Positions 1 through 8,101 of a stretch of DNA of 64,000 bases are shown one piece after another. The stretch is taken from contig NZ_JAGSHX010000006.1 of the NCBI RefSeq assembly GCF_018138715.1, positions 6,758,001 to 6,822,000 on the forward strand. The letters run 5' to 3'. Source of the DNA: Streptomyces asiaticus (GTDB lineage Bacteria; Actinomycetota; Actinomycetes; Streptomycetales; Streptomycetaceae). The notes below the pieces were generated by a model, which ran no database searches, was not told where the DNA came from, and saw only the letters and a program-made list of their open reading frames with translations. Position 1 is the first letter of the stretch. Each line of letters starts with the position of its first letter. The position numbers were made by a program, and so were the translations under genes.

Positions 1-53
1 CGGCATCCCGCACCGCGCGATGCGACGGTCGTTGTAGCGACCTGCCACCGGCT

Positions 54-1199
54 TCACCGCGAGCGCGAGGAGTCCTTGCGCAGCCCGTCCTCGAAGCGGG
101 CGAAGTGGTCATGGCGCTCACGGCGCCGCTCGCTCTCCAGCAGCGACTGGGGGGCCTGGACGGCCGGGGCGGTGGCGATGCGCGGCAGGGCGTACGGATG
201 GGCGTCCCTCAGCCACGTGATCATCTTCTCGCGCACCTCACAGCGCACCGTCCACGCGTCGTCCGGGTCCCGCGCCGTGATGAGCGCCCGCACCATGATG
301 GTGCTCGGGGTGGTGTCCGTCACCACCAGGTTCCAGTCCCGGCCGTCCCAGGCCGAGGACTTCTGCACAATGTCGCGCAGGTGCTCCCGCATCTCCTCGA
401 TGGGCGCGGTGTGGTCCAGGTGGAAGAAGACCGTGGCCACCTTCTGGGTGCCACCGCGTGACCAGTTCTCGAACGGCTTGTTGGTGAAGTACGACACCGG
501 CATGGTGATCCGGCGCTCGTCCCAGGTCCGTACGGACAGGAAGGTCAGCGTGATCTCCTCGACCGTGCCCCACTCGCCGTCCACGACCACCGTGTCGCCG
601 ATCCGCACCATGTCGCCGAAGGCGATCTGGAGCCCCGCGAAGAGGTTCCCCAGCGTGGACTGGGCGGCCACACCGGCGACCACCCCGAGGATCCCGGCGG
701 AGGCCAGCATGGAGGTGCCGACCGTGCGCATCGTCGGGAAGGTCAGCAGCATGGCGGAGGCCGCCACCACGCCGACGATCGCGGCCACCACCCGCTGGAT
801 CAGCGTCACCTGGGTGCGCACCCGGCGCACCCGCGCGGGGTCGTGCGCGCTGGAGGAGGCGTAGCGGAAGTAGGAGGACTCCACCACGGCCGAGGAGACC
901 CGCACCATGAGCCATGCCGTGGCCGCGATGAGCACCAGCGCGAGCAACTGGCCGATCGCCGACTCGTGCTCCTGGACGACCTTCGCCTGCGTCTTGTCGT
1001 ACGACCCGCTCAGCAACGCCGTACACACGGTCACCTGAAGAGGGACCCGGCAGCGGCGCAGATGGCCCCACAGGGGGGTCTCGGGATGCCGGGCATCGAC
1101 CCTCCGCAGCAGCCAGTCGACCGCCCAGCCGATGAACAGCGTGATGGCCACTGAGCCGCCGATGACGATGAGCGGACGCAGCACGTCCTCCATGGACAC
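54..1199 (-). CDS. MscS family mechanosensitive ion channel
   Basis: A 381-aa membrane protein of the small-conductance mechanosensitive channel family, which vents ions and small solutes from the cytoplasm on hypo-osmotic shock. Visible features are N-terminal hydrophobic helices, a Gly/Ala-rich pore-lining helix (GILGVVAGVAAQSTLGNLFAG, about residues 167-187) and directly after it the MscS beta domain (FGDMVRIGDTVVVDGEWGTV). The C-terminus is Arg/Glu rich. The start is GTG at 1199 with a GATGAGGTAGGT ribosome-binding site just upstream; an in-frame ATG at 1193 is the alternative. It stands alone, divergent from the esterase gene. Family is clear; physiological substrate is not tested. Confidence 0.9.
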   Translation of the reverse strand: MSMEDVLRPLIVIGGSVAITLFIGWAVDWLLRRVDARHPETPLWGHLRRCRVPLQVTVCTALLSGSYDKTQAKVVQEHESAIGQLLALVLIAATAWLMVRVSSAVVESSYFRYASSSAHDPARVRRVRTQVTLIQRVVAAIVGVVAASAMLLTFPTMRTVGTSMLASAGILGVVAGVAAQSTLGNLFAGLQIAFGDMVRIGDTVVVDGEWGTVEEITLTFLSVRTWDERRITMPVSYFTNKPFENWSRGGTQKVATVFFHLDHTAPIEEMREHLRDIVQKSSAWDGRDWNLVVTDTTPSTIMVRALITARDPDDAWTVRCEVREKMITWLRDAHPYALPRIATAPAVQAPQSLLESERRRERHDHFARFEDGLRKDSSRSR

Positions 1200-1324
1200 C
1201 TACCTCATCCTTCCCCAGGGAGACTCCAGGGTGTCCTGTCCCGCCTTCCCCGGATCGGGTGTCCTCAGACTGTGACTGGCACGATAGAAGGTGGCGATCC
1301 ACGGAAAGTGAAACGGGAAGGAAA

Positions 1325-1915
1325 GTGACGGCGGTGGCCGATACCTCGACGATTGTGCTGTTCCACTCCGCGTACGGGCTGCGGCCCGCCGTGCACGAGG
1401 CGGCCGACCGGCTGCGCGCGGCCGGGCATGAGGTGGTCGTGCCGGACCTGTACGAGGGGGAGACCGCCGAGACCGTCGAGGACGGCATGGTGATCAAGGA
1501 GCGGATCGGCCGCGACGAGCTGCTGAAACGGGCCATCACCGCCGCCGCGCCGTACTCGGACCGCGGGCTGGTCTACGCCGGGTTCTCGCTCGGCGGCTCC
1601 CTGGCGCAGAATCTGGCGCTGGGCGACGACAAGGCGCGCGGACTGCTCCTGCTGCACGGCACCTCGGACATCGCCGACGACGCCGCGGCCGACGACCTGC
1701 CGGTGCAGCTGCATGTGGCCGACCCCGACCCGTTCGAGCCGCACGACTGGCTGAACGCCTGGTATCTGCGGATGCGGCGGGCCGGTGCCGATGTGGAGGT
1801 CTTCCGCTACGGCGGGGCCGGGCACATCTTCACCGACCCCGAGCTGCCGGACTACGACAAGGAGGCCGCCGAGGCCACCTGGAGGGTGGCACTCGGCTTC
1901 CTGGCGAGCCTCTGA
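1325..1915 (+). CDS. dienelactone hydrolase family alpha/beta-hydrolase
   Basis: A 196-aa cytoplasmic alpha/beta-hydrolase of the dienelactone hydrolase family. The nucleophile elbow reads GFSLGG with Ser at about residue 88, where classical dienelactone hydrolases carry Cys. The C-terminal catalytic His lies in GGAGHIFTDPE. The size fits single-domain members. I place the start at GTG 1325, which has GGGAAGGAAA just upstream; the open frame runs back to 1259, but that part is untypical. The natural substrate cannot be read from sequence, and carboxylester hydrolysis is the family expectation. It is followed by a short repeat-rich gap and the convergent phoD. Confidence 0.85.
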   Translation: MTAVADTSTIVLFHSAYGLRPAVHEAADRLRAAGHEVVVPDLYEGETAETVEDGMVIKERIGRDELLKRAITAAAPYSDRGLVYAGFSLGGSLAQNLALGDDKARGLLLLHGTSDIADDAAADDLPVQLHVADPDPFEPHDWLNAWYLRMRRAGADVEVFRYGGAGHIFTDPELPDYDKEAAEATWRVALGFLASL

Positions 1916-1978
1916 GCCTCTGACGTACGGGTGAGTCTTCGCCGTACGGGGTGAGCCTTTGACGTACGGGATGGGCCT

Positions 1979-3631
1979 TCAGCGCACGGGCGCGTCGGCC
2001 CGCTCGATCTTCTGGCTGCCCGCCTGGGTGCGGTACGACCGCGTCCAGGCGCTCGTGGCGTGCGGATCGGTCCGGTCGGAGATGGTGTAGTAGTCCATCT
2101 GGGCCCGCAGCGGGGTGACGTCGAGCACGCCGTAGCCGTGCGAGTCCATGTCCACCCACTTCACATGGCGGTTGGCGGCCCTGATCGCGGCGGCCGCCGC
2201 CAGGGACACCGTCTGTGGCGCCACATGCAGCAGATCGTCGAGATTGTCGGAGGTCACCGAGGTCACCACGAACTCGGTCGCGGCCGACCGGGAGAGCGGA
2301 TAGGTGGCGGCCTTCACCGGTACGTCGTTGGCCCACGCCATATGGATGTCACCGGTGAGGAAGACCGTGTTGCCGATCCCGTGGTCGGTGAGGTGGGCGA
2401 GCAGCTCGCGCCGGTCGTCCGTATAGCCGTCCCACTGGTCGGTGTTGATGGCCAGCCCGCCCTTGGGCAGCCCCAGCAGCTCGGCCAGCGGGCCCAGCAG
2501 CTCGGCGGGGAGGGCCCCGAAGGCGACCGGTGAGATCATCACCGAGTTGCCCACCAGCCGCCAGGTGGTGTCCGAGGCGGTCAGGCCCGACTTCAGCCAG
2601 TCGAGCTGGGCGCGCCCGGTCAGGGTGCGCTCCGGGTCGTCCACGTCCCCGCTGCCGGTGGCCGCCTGCTGGGAGCGGAACGAGCGCAGGTCGAGCAGGT
2701 GAAGATCGGCGAGGTTGCCGTAGCGCAGCCGCCGGTAGGTGGTGCCCTGGGTGGAGGGGCGCACCGGCATCCACTCGAAGTACGCCTGCTTGGCGGCGGC
2801 CACCCGCTGGGCCCACGCCCCCTCGGTGCCGGGCGTGTGGTTCTCCGCCCCGCCGGACCAGGCGTCGTTGGCGAACTCGTGGTCGTCCCAGATCGCGATG
2901 AGGGGGAGCGCGGCGTGCAGCGCCTGGGCGTCGGGGTCGGTCTTGTAGTTCCCGTGCCGGACGCGGTAGTCGGCGAGCGTGACGATCTCGTGGGTGGGGG
3001 CGTGCGGGCGGACGACGTACTTGGCCGCCGGGTACTCGCCGCTCTTGTACTCGTAGATGTAGTCGCCCAGATGGAGCACCGCGTCCAGGTCGGTGCGGGC
3101 GGCCAGATGGCGGTACGGGGAGAACCAGCCCGCCTCCCAGTTGGCGCAGGAGACCACGCCGAAGCGCACCCCCTCGGTCGTGGCGTCGTGGGCGGGGGCG
3201 GTACGGGTGCGCCCCACGGGGGAGCGGACGCCGCCGTCCACGCCGAAGCGGTAGAAGTAGCCGGTGGCGGGCCGCAGCCCGCGCACATCGGCCTTGACGG
3301 TGTGGTCGGTGTCGGCGGCGGCCTTGACGGTGCCGTGGGCGACGACCGAGCGGAAGTCCCGGTCCTCGGCGACCTCCCAGGTCACCTCGACGGCGGGGCC
3401 GAGCCCCGAGCCGGGCACGGCGTCGGGGGCGGGCGTGATACGGGTCCACAGCAGGATCCCGTCGGGCAGCGGGTCGCCCGAGGCGACGCCGTGCAGGAAG
3501 GCGGGTCCGGAGGCGGCGGTGGCGGTGGGGCCCGGGACGAGGGGCAGCAGGGCGGCGGCGGCCGCCGCGGCCGTGACGGCGCTTCGGCGCGATATGTGGA
3601 GGTCGGTCACGGCCGAGGAGATTACTGACAA
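1979..3631 (-). CDS. phoD: alkaline phosphatase D family, Tat-exported
   Basis: A 550-aa secreted phosphodiesterase/phosphomonoesterase of the PhoD family, which releases phosphate from extracellular organic phosphates using a metal centre. The N-terminus has a twin-arginine-like signal (SRRSAVT, then an Ala/Leu-rich stretch) and a processing region around residue 40. The mature part opens with the PhoD N-terminal domain ([19 protein letters not shown]), followed by the metallophosphatase core with [22 protein letters not shown] and [10 protein letters not shown]. Length is normal for the family. PhoD genes in Streptomyces are usually under PhoP control, but I did not identify a convincing PHO box upstream. 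The next gene upstream (on the minus strand) is a separate unit. Confidence 0.95.
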   Translation of the reverse strand: MSVISSAVTDLHISRRSAVTAAAAAAALLPLVPGPTATAASGPAFLHGVASGDPLPDGILLWTRITPAPDAVPGSGLGPAVEVTWEVAEDRDFRSVVAHGTVKAAADTDHTVKADVRGLRPATGYFYRFGVDGGVRSPVGRTRTAPAHDATTEGVRFGVVSCANWEAGWFSPYRHLAARTDLDAVLHLGDYIYEYKSGEYPAAKYVVRPHAPTHEIVTLADYRVRHGNYKTDPDAQALHAALPLIAIWDDHEFANDAWSGGAENHTPGTEGAWAQRVAAAKQAYFEWMPVRPSTQGTTYRRLRYGNLADLHLLDLRSFRSQQAATGSGDVDDPERTLTGRAQLDWLKSGLTASDTTWRLVGNSVMISPVAFGALPAELLGPLAELLGLPKGGLAINTDQWDGYTDDRRELLAHLTDHGIGNTVFLTGDIHMAWANDVPVKAATYPLSRSAATEFVVTSVTSDNLDDLLHVAPQTVSLAAAAAIRAANRHVKWVDMDSHGYGVLDVTPLRAQMDYYTISDRTDPHATSAWTRSYRTQAGSQKIERADAPVR

Positions 3632-3720
3632 GTAGCCCGCGGGGACAGGGGGCTTGGGGGATGTTCGCCCACCCGTCGCCGCCAGGTCACCGGGGCCGTG
3701 ACTCGCAGGGGCGGAACGCC

Positions 3721-3756
3721 GTCGGCGGGCGCGCCCTCAAGGGCACGCCCGCCGAC
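3721..3756 (-). terminator. hairpin downstream of DsbA-like gene
   Basis: A 16-bp stem with one mismatch and a TCAA tetraloop (arms 3721-3736 and 3741-3756) lies 39 nt beyond the stop of the DsbA-like gene on the minus strand. There is no U tract, as is usual for this type of genome. It sits between that gene and phoD. Confidence 0.6.
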
Positions 3757-3794
3757 CCGGCCGGGGAAGGGCCGGACGCTCCTTCTTGAGCTCC

Positions 3795-4622
3795 TTACTT
3801 CTTGAGCTCCTGCTTGACGAGCGGGGTGAACTGGTCCGGGGTCATCGGCGGGTTCTCGCCCACCTGGAGCTTCTTCCCGTTCAGCTTGAAGGACGGGGTG
3901 CCGGTGATGTCCTTGGTGTCGTTGAACGTCTTGGACATGGCCAGCGCCCACCGGTCGTAGGTGCCGTTCTTCACGGCCTTCTCGAAGGCCGTGTTGCCCT
4001 TCAGCTCCTTGACCTGCTGGGCGACGTCGATCAGCTTCTGGTCGTTCGCGAAGGCGTCATCGGTCTCCTTCGGGTGGTTCTTCGGCGCGTACAGCGCTTC
4101 CTTGTAGTCCAGGAACGCCTGTGGGCTGACATTGAGGGCCGCGCCGAGCGCGCTCAGCGCGTTCTTCGAGCCGGCGCCGGGCTGCTGCTTGTTGTCGTCG
4201 AGGAAGGTGCCCATGGTGAACTGCGCCTTGTAGGTGCCGTCCTTGATGTCCTTGAGCACGGTCGGGCCGGTGTACTTCTCGAACTGGGCACAGACCGGGC
4301 AGCGCATGTCCTCGTAGACGTGCAGGGTGTTCTTGGCCTTCTTGTCACCGATGACGATCGTCGTGCCCTGGGGGCCGGTGGCGTTGGCGGGCTTGGCGAA
4401 CGTCTTCTTCTCGGCCGCCGCCCGCCACTTCTGGTTGGGGTTGTCCGAGTTCATGTTGGTGACGGCGTAGCCGATGCCGCCGGCTATCGCGAGGACCGCG
4501 ACGACCGCGCCGCCGACGAACAGCTGGCGCCGCATCCGGTCCTTCTTGGCCTGGCGCTCGCGCTCGGCACGCAGCCGTTCGCGCGCGGCCTGCTTGTTCT
4601 GCTGGCTGTTGCGGTTGCTCAT
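3795..4622 (-). CDS. membrane-anchored DsbA-like thioredoxin-fold protein
   Basis: A 275-aa protein with an Arg/Lys/Gln-rich cytoplasmic N-terminus (residues 1-32), one transmembrane helix (about 34-54) and an extracytoplasmic thioredoxin-fold domain. The active-site motif is CPVC (Cys108 and Cys111) in the context YEDMRCPVCAQF; the cis-Pro loop is TGTPSF. This is the DsbA/Disulfide_bond_1-like family (thioredoxin_4 type) that oxidises or isomerises thiols in exported proteins. It is the first of two paralogues here; the other (5449-6471) shares the domain plan and many residues, such as the LGAALxVSP segment. The membrane protein gene 4686-5381 lies between them on the same strand, suggesting a joint function. 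Confidence 0.9.
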   Translation of the reverse strand: MSNRNSQQNKQAARERLRAERERQAKKDRMRRQLFVGGAVVAVLAIAGGIGYAVTNMNSDNPNQKWRAAAEKKTFAKPANATGPQGTTIVIGDKKAKNTLHVYEDMRCPVCAQFEKYTGPTVLKDIKDGTYKAQFTMGTFLDDNKQQPGAGSKNALSALGAALNVSPQAFLDYKEALYAPKNHPKETDDAFANDQKLIDVAQQVKELKGNTAFEKAVKNGTYDRWALAMSKTFNDTKDITGTPSFKLNGKKLQVGENPPMTPDQFTPLVKQELKK

Positions 4623-4685
4623 GATGGTTCGATCTCCGTGGGTGTGCGTCGTCAGTGATGCGTACGGGGGTGTGGAGCGCTGTGC

Positions 4686-5381
4686 TCAGGCAACGGCCGA
4701 GCGGGGCGGTCCACGACGCACCACGGAGTGCACGAGGAGAGGGAGGGCCGGTGCCGGGCGCACCGGACGTACGGGCCGCGGGGCCCGGCGGTGGGGCAGC
4801 AGGGCCGCCGCGTGCACCGCGACGGCCAGCAGCAGCGGCCGGAAGGCGAAGGCGGCCACGGAGGCCAGCAGACGGCTCAGGGCGGCCTCGCCGCGCCGCA
4901 GCCAGGCCGAGGCGATCAGACCCACCGCGATATGCGCGGTGAGCAGCAGCCAGGGGGTGGCGGAGCTCACGGCGGCCGCCAGCGGGGTGGCGACGCCGCT
5001 CTGGGAGACCCCGGGCAGCGGACCGCCGAGGTCGCCGCCGCACAGCACGGTGACGCCCATGGAGCGCAGGGAGCCCGCCACCGGGCCGCCGGACTGTCCG
5101 TAACAGGCCTGCTGGCCGGTGGTGAAGATCGTGTCGGCGGCCAGCTCCAGCGGGATCAGCAGGGCCGCTATGGACCAGAAGCCCCGCTCCCGGCCCGCGA
5201 GGGCGTACGCGACGGCGAAGACGGCCACCGCGAGCGCGGCGACGGTGGCCAGCGGCAGCGGGGCCCGTGTCAGCAGGACATGCGAAGCCGAGGACAGCGT
5301 GACACACAGCGCCGTGAAGAGCGCCGCGCGCACTGCCCTCAGCTGCGGTCCGGTGCCATCCATGACTTCGAATTCTGCCAT
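4686..5381 (-). CDS. five-helix integral membrane protein of unknown function
   Basis: A 231-aa protein I cannot assign to a named family. About five hydrophobic helices are visible: starting near VRAALFTALCV, PLATVAALAV, GFWSIAALLI, ATPWLLLTAH and LLASVAAFAF. Short Arg-rich loops after helices 2 and 4 predict that the helix 3-4 loop is extracytoplasmic. That loop holds two Cys about 20 residues apart (QQACYG and TVLCGG). The C-terminus is Pro/Arg rich. It is flanked by two DsbA-like genes on the same strand, so a role as redox partner or membrane anchor is possible but unproven. Start is ATG 5381 or, 18 nt on, ATG 5363; neither has a clear ribosome-binding site. Confidence 0.75.
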   Translation of the reverse strand: MAEFEVMDGTGPQLRAVRAALFTALCVTLSSASHVLLTRAPLPLATVAALAVAVFAVAYALAGRERGFWSIAALLIPLELAADTIFTTGQQACYGQSGGPVAGSLRSMGVTVLCGGDLGGPLPGVSQSGVATPLAAAVSSATPWLLLTAHIAVGLIASAWLRRGEAALSRLLASVAAFAFRPLLLAVAVHAAALLPHRRAPRPVRPVRPAPALPLLVHSVVRRGPPRSAVA

Positions 5382-5448
5382 GAACGGCTGTAGGGACCAT
5401 GTGAAGAATCGGCCCGGCGGCCGACCACCCGCCCTTGACCTGCGCGTT

Positions 5449-6471
5449 TCACCCCTTGAGCTGCTTGTCCACCGCGTCTGTGAACTCCGCCGCGGTCGCG
5501 GGAGTCGAGCCGCCACTCCCGGTGAGCTGGGAGCCGTCGAGCTTGACGGTGGGGGTGCCGCTCACCCCGGAGGCGTCGAAGTCGGCGATCATCTTCTTCG
5601 CCCAGGGGTCGTAGGTGCCCTCGCGTAGAGCCTCCCGGAAGGAGGCGTTCGTCTTGAGGGCGTACACCTCCTGGGAGACGGTCAGCAGCTGGTCGTCGTC
5701 GGCGTAGGAGTCCTCGCTCTCCTCGGGGTGGTTCTTCGACGACATCAGCGCGGCCTTGTAGTCGAGGAAGGTGTCGGGGCTCACGTCCAGGGCCGCCCCG
5801 AGGGCGCTCAGGGCGTTCGCGGAGCCGCTGCCGCCCATGTTCTTGTCGAGGATGGCGGCGAAGTGGAACGAGACCTTGTACGTGCCGGCCTTGATGTCCT
5901 TGGCGATGGTCGGCCCGACCGCCTGGTCGAAGGAGGCGCACGGCGGGCAGCGCAGGTCCTCGTAGACGTCGAGGGTGTGCTTGGCCCCGGCCTCGCCGAT
6001 CACCACGGTGGTGCCGCCGGGCCCGGAGCTGTGGGCGGGCGTGACGAGGTTTCCCGGGCCCTGTGAGCCACCGGAGCGGTCCGGCTCCCCGGATCCGTCC
6101 GAGCCGCCGGAGCCCGGCGCTCCCGGCGGGCCCTGGACGACATCGTCCGACGAGCCGCCCCGCGAGCCCTTGTCGTCATCCGTGACCACGAGAACGCCCG
6201 CGACCACCGCGGCGGCGGCCGCCACCGCGATGACGGCCGTAAGGCCGCCCTTGCGCTGCCGGTCCGCCGGGCCGGGGGCGCCAGGGGCGCCTGGGGTGCC
6301 GGGAGCGCCGCCCCAGGGCCCGCCACCCGGGCCCGGCGGGGGGCCCTGGGGTGGCGGGGGAGCGGGCGGGAAGCCCGGAGGCTGATCCGGGGGCGGCGGC
6401 TGACCCGGCTGCTGGTACGGATTCTGCTGCGGGTCTCGCTCGCCCCCCGGCGGCTGCTGTCCAGGCCACAT
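5449..6471 (-). CDS. DsbA-like protein with proline-rich N-terminus
   Basis: A 340-aa protein in three parts. A 70-residue Pro/Gly/Gln-rich cytoplasmic N-terminus begins MWPGQQPPGG. One transmembrane helix covers about residues 77-97, and a Gly/Ser/Asp-rich linker leads to an extracytoplasmic thioredoxin-fold domain with CPPC (about Cys175/Cys178) in YEDLRCPPCASF and a cis-Pro loop SGTPTV. It is a likely thiol-disulfide oxidoreductase for exported proteins, paralogous to the protein at 3795-4622. The start is ATG 6471; a TTG three codons upstream is possible. A TATCGT box 7 nt before the ATG suggests a leaderless transcript. Confidence 0.88.
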   Translation of the reverse strand: MWPGQQPPGGERDPQQNPYQQPGQPPPPDQPPGFPPAPPPPQGPPPGPGGGPWGGAPGTPGAPGAPGPADRQRKGGLTAVIAVAAAAAVVAGVLVVTDDDKGSRGGSSDDVVQGPPGAPGSGGSDGSGEPDRSGGSQGPGNLVTPAHSSGPGGTTVVIGEAGAKHTLDVYEDLRCPPCASFDQAVGPTIAKDIKAGTYKVSFHFAAILDKNMGGSGSANALSALGAALDVSPDTFLDYKAALMSSKNHPEESEDSYADDDQLLTVSQEVYALKTNASFREALREGTYDPWAKKMIADFDASGVSGTPTVKLDGSQLTGSGGSTPATAAEFTDAVDKQLKG

Positions 6472-6497
6472 GACCGTCAACGATAGGGGGGCGAGCG

Positions 6498-6519
6498 CAC
6501 CCCGGCCATGGCCGGGGTG
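6498..6519. terminator. 22-bp perfect palindrome, possible terminator
   Basis: CACCCCGGCC-AT-GGCCGGGGTG is a perfect 10-bp stem with only two unpaired bases. It lies between the stop of the DUF2252 gene and the start of the DsbA-like gene, both on the minus strand. It may terminate the upstream gene or act as a protein-binding site for the downstream one. Confidence 0.4.
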
Positions 6520-6561
6520 GCGATCAACGGCCCTGGGGGACGGGCGCCCCCGGGGAGGCGA

Positions 6562-7887
6562 TCAGAGGCCGGGGATGCGGCCGTTGCGGAAGAGGTCCAC
6601 GAAGATCTGGTGGTCGGCCCGGGCGCGGGCACCGTAAGAGTGCGCGAAGTCCACCAGGAGCTCGGCGAAGCCGTCCTCGTCGGCGGCGATCACCGCGTCG
6701 ATGGCGCGCTCGGTGGAGAACGGCACCAGGGAGTGGCCGCTCTGGTCGTCCGCGGCCGCGTGCATGGTGGCCGTGGCCCGGCCCAGGTCGGCCACGACCG
6801 CCGCGATCTCGGCCGGGTCGTCGATGTCGGACCAGTCCAGGTCCACCGCGTACGGCGACACCTCGGCCACCAGCTGCCCCGCCCCGTCCAGCTCGGTCCA
6901 GCCCAGCCACGGGTCGGCGTGGGCCTGGAGCGCGCGCTGGGAGATCACCGTGCGGTGGCCCTCGTGGTGGAAGTACGACCGCACCTGCTCATCGGTGATG
7001 TGCCGGGAGACCGCAGGGGTCTGCCCCTGCTTCATGTAGATCACCACATCGTTCTCCAGGGCGTCGCTGTTGCCCTCCAGAAGGATGTTGTACGAGGGGA
7101 GCCCGGCGCTGCCGATGCCGATGCCCCGGCGGCCCACCACGTCCTTGACGCGGTAGGAGTCCGGGCGCGAGAGACTGGACTCGGGGAGCGTCTCCAGATA
7201 GCCGTCGAAGGCGGCCAGGACCTTGTAGCGGGTGGCCGCGTCCAGCTCGATGGCCCCGCCGCCGGCCGCGAAGCGGCGCTCGAAGTCGCGGATCTCGGTC
7301 ATCGAGTCCAGCAGCCCGAAGCGGGTCAGCGAGCGGGCGTCGCGCAGCGCGTCCAGCAGCGGGCCCTCCGCGGTCTCCAGGGTGAAGGGCGGCACCTCGT
7401 CGTTCTTGGCGCCGGTGGCCAGGGCGTGGACGCGCTCGCGGTAGGCGGCGGCGTACGTCCGCACCAGCTCGGTGATCTTCTCGTCGCTGAGCGCCTTGGT
7501 GTAGCCGATGAGCGCCACGGAGGCGGCGAAGCGCTTGAGGTCCCAGGTGAAGGGGCCGACATACGCCTCGTCGAAGTCGTTCACATTGAAGATCAGCCGG
7601 CCGTTGGCGTCCATGTAGGTGCCGAAGTTCTCGGCGTGGAGGTCGCCGTGGATCCACACCCGGCTGGTGCGGTCGTCCAAGTACGGCCCGCCGGAGCGCT
7701 CCCGCTCCACATCGGAATAGAACAGGCAGGCGGTGCCGCGGTAGAACGCGAACGCCGAGGCGGCCATCTTCCGGAACTTGACGCGGAAGGCGGCCGGGTC
7801 GGCGGCGAGCAGCTCGCCGAAGGCGGTGTCGAATACGGCGAGGATGTGCTCGCCGCGCTGTTCCGCCTGGGTCTGCTGGGTCGACAT
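6562..7887 (-). CDS. DUF2252 family protein, kinase-like fold
   Basis: A 441-aa cytoplasmic protein of the DUF2252 family. It has motifs of the aminoglycoside-phosphotransferase/protein-kinase-like fold: WIHGDLHAENFG resembles the catalytic loop HxDxxxxN, and NVNDFDEAYVGPFTWDLKR resembles the metal-binding DFD segment followed by WD. No substrate is established for the family as far as I know. The gene is monocistronic and divergent from dnaE across 214 nt. Start is ATG at 7887, encoding MSTQQTQAEQRG; a GGAGG-type site lies close upstream. Confidence 0.85.
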   Translation of the reverse strand: MSTQQTQAEQRGEHILAVFDTAFGELLAADPAAFRVKFRKMAASAFAFYRGTACLFYSDVERERSGGPYLDDRTSRVWIHGDLHAENFGTYMDANGRLIFNVNDFDEAYVGPFTWDLKRFAASVALIGYTKALSDEKITELVRTYAAAYRERVHALATGAKNDEVPPFTLETAEGPLLDALRDARSLTRFGLLDSMTEIRDFERRFAAGGGAIELDAATRYKVLAAFDGYLETLPESSLSRPDSYRVKDVVGRRGIGIGSAGLPSYNILLEGNSDALENDVVIYMKQGQTPAVSRHITDEQVRSYFHHEGHRTVISQRALQAHADPWLGWTELDGAGQLVAEVSPYAVDLDWSDIDDPAEIAAVVADLGRATATMHAAADDQSGHSLVPFSTERAIDAVIAADEDGFAELLVDFAHSYGARARADHQIFVDLFRNGRIPGL

Positions 7888-8101
7888 CGCGGAACGCCTC
7901 CTGGGGCATGAGAGAGATGATCGGTGGGGCAGATACGACAGGGTATGTTCCGTCTCGCCGGGTGCGCGGGAAGACCGGATGCCCCGTCGGGATCAACGCC
8001 TGAGGCTACCCGCGAGTGCCCGGCTCTTGTCAGTGCGGAGGGGTAACCTTCGGAGCTGTCTCGCCCTGCCGTCATCGATTGTTCGCCGGAGGTCTTCCAC
8101 C

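Noticed and set aside
1..53. Possible feature before the MscS stop codon
   Set aside because: Only a weak 5-bp stem (GGTCG/CGACC at 27-42); nothing else can be supported in this short edge.
1921..1980. Repeated GTACGGG(G)TGAGCCT motifs between esterase and phoD
   Set aside because: Too short and irregular to define an element or terminator.
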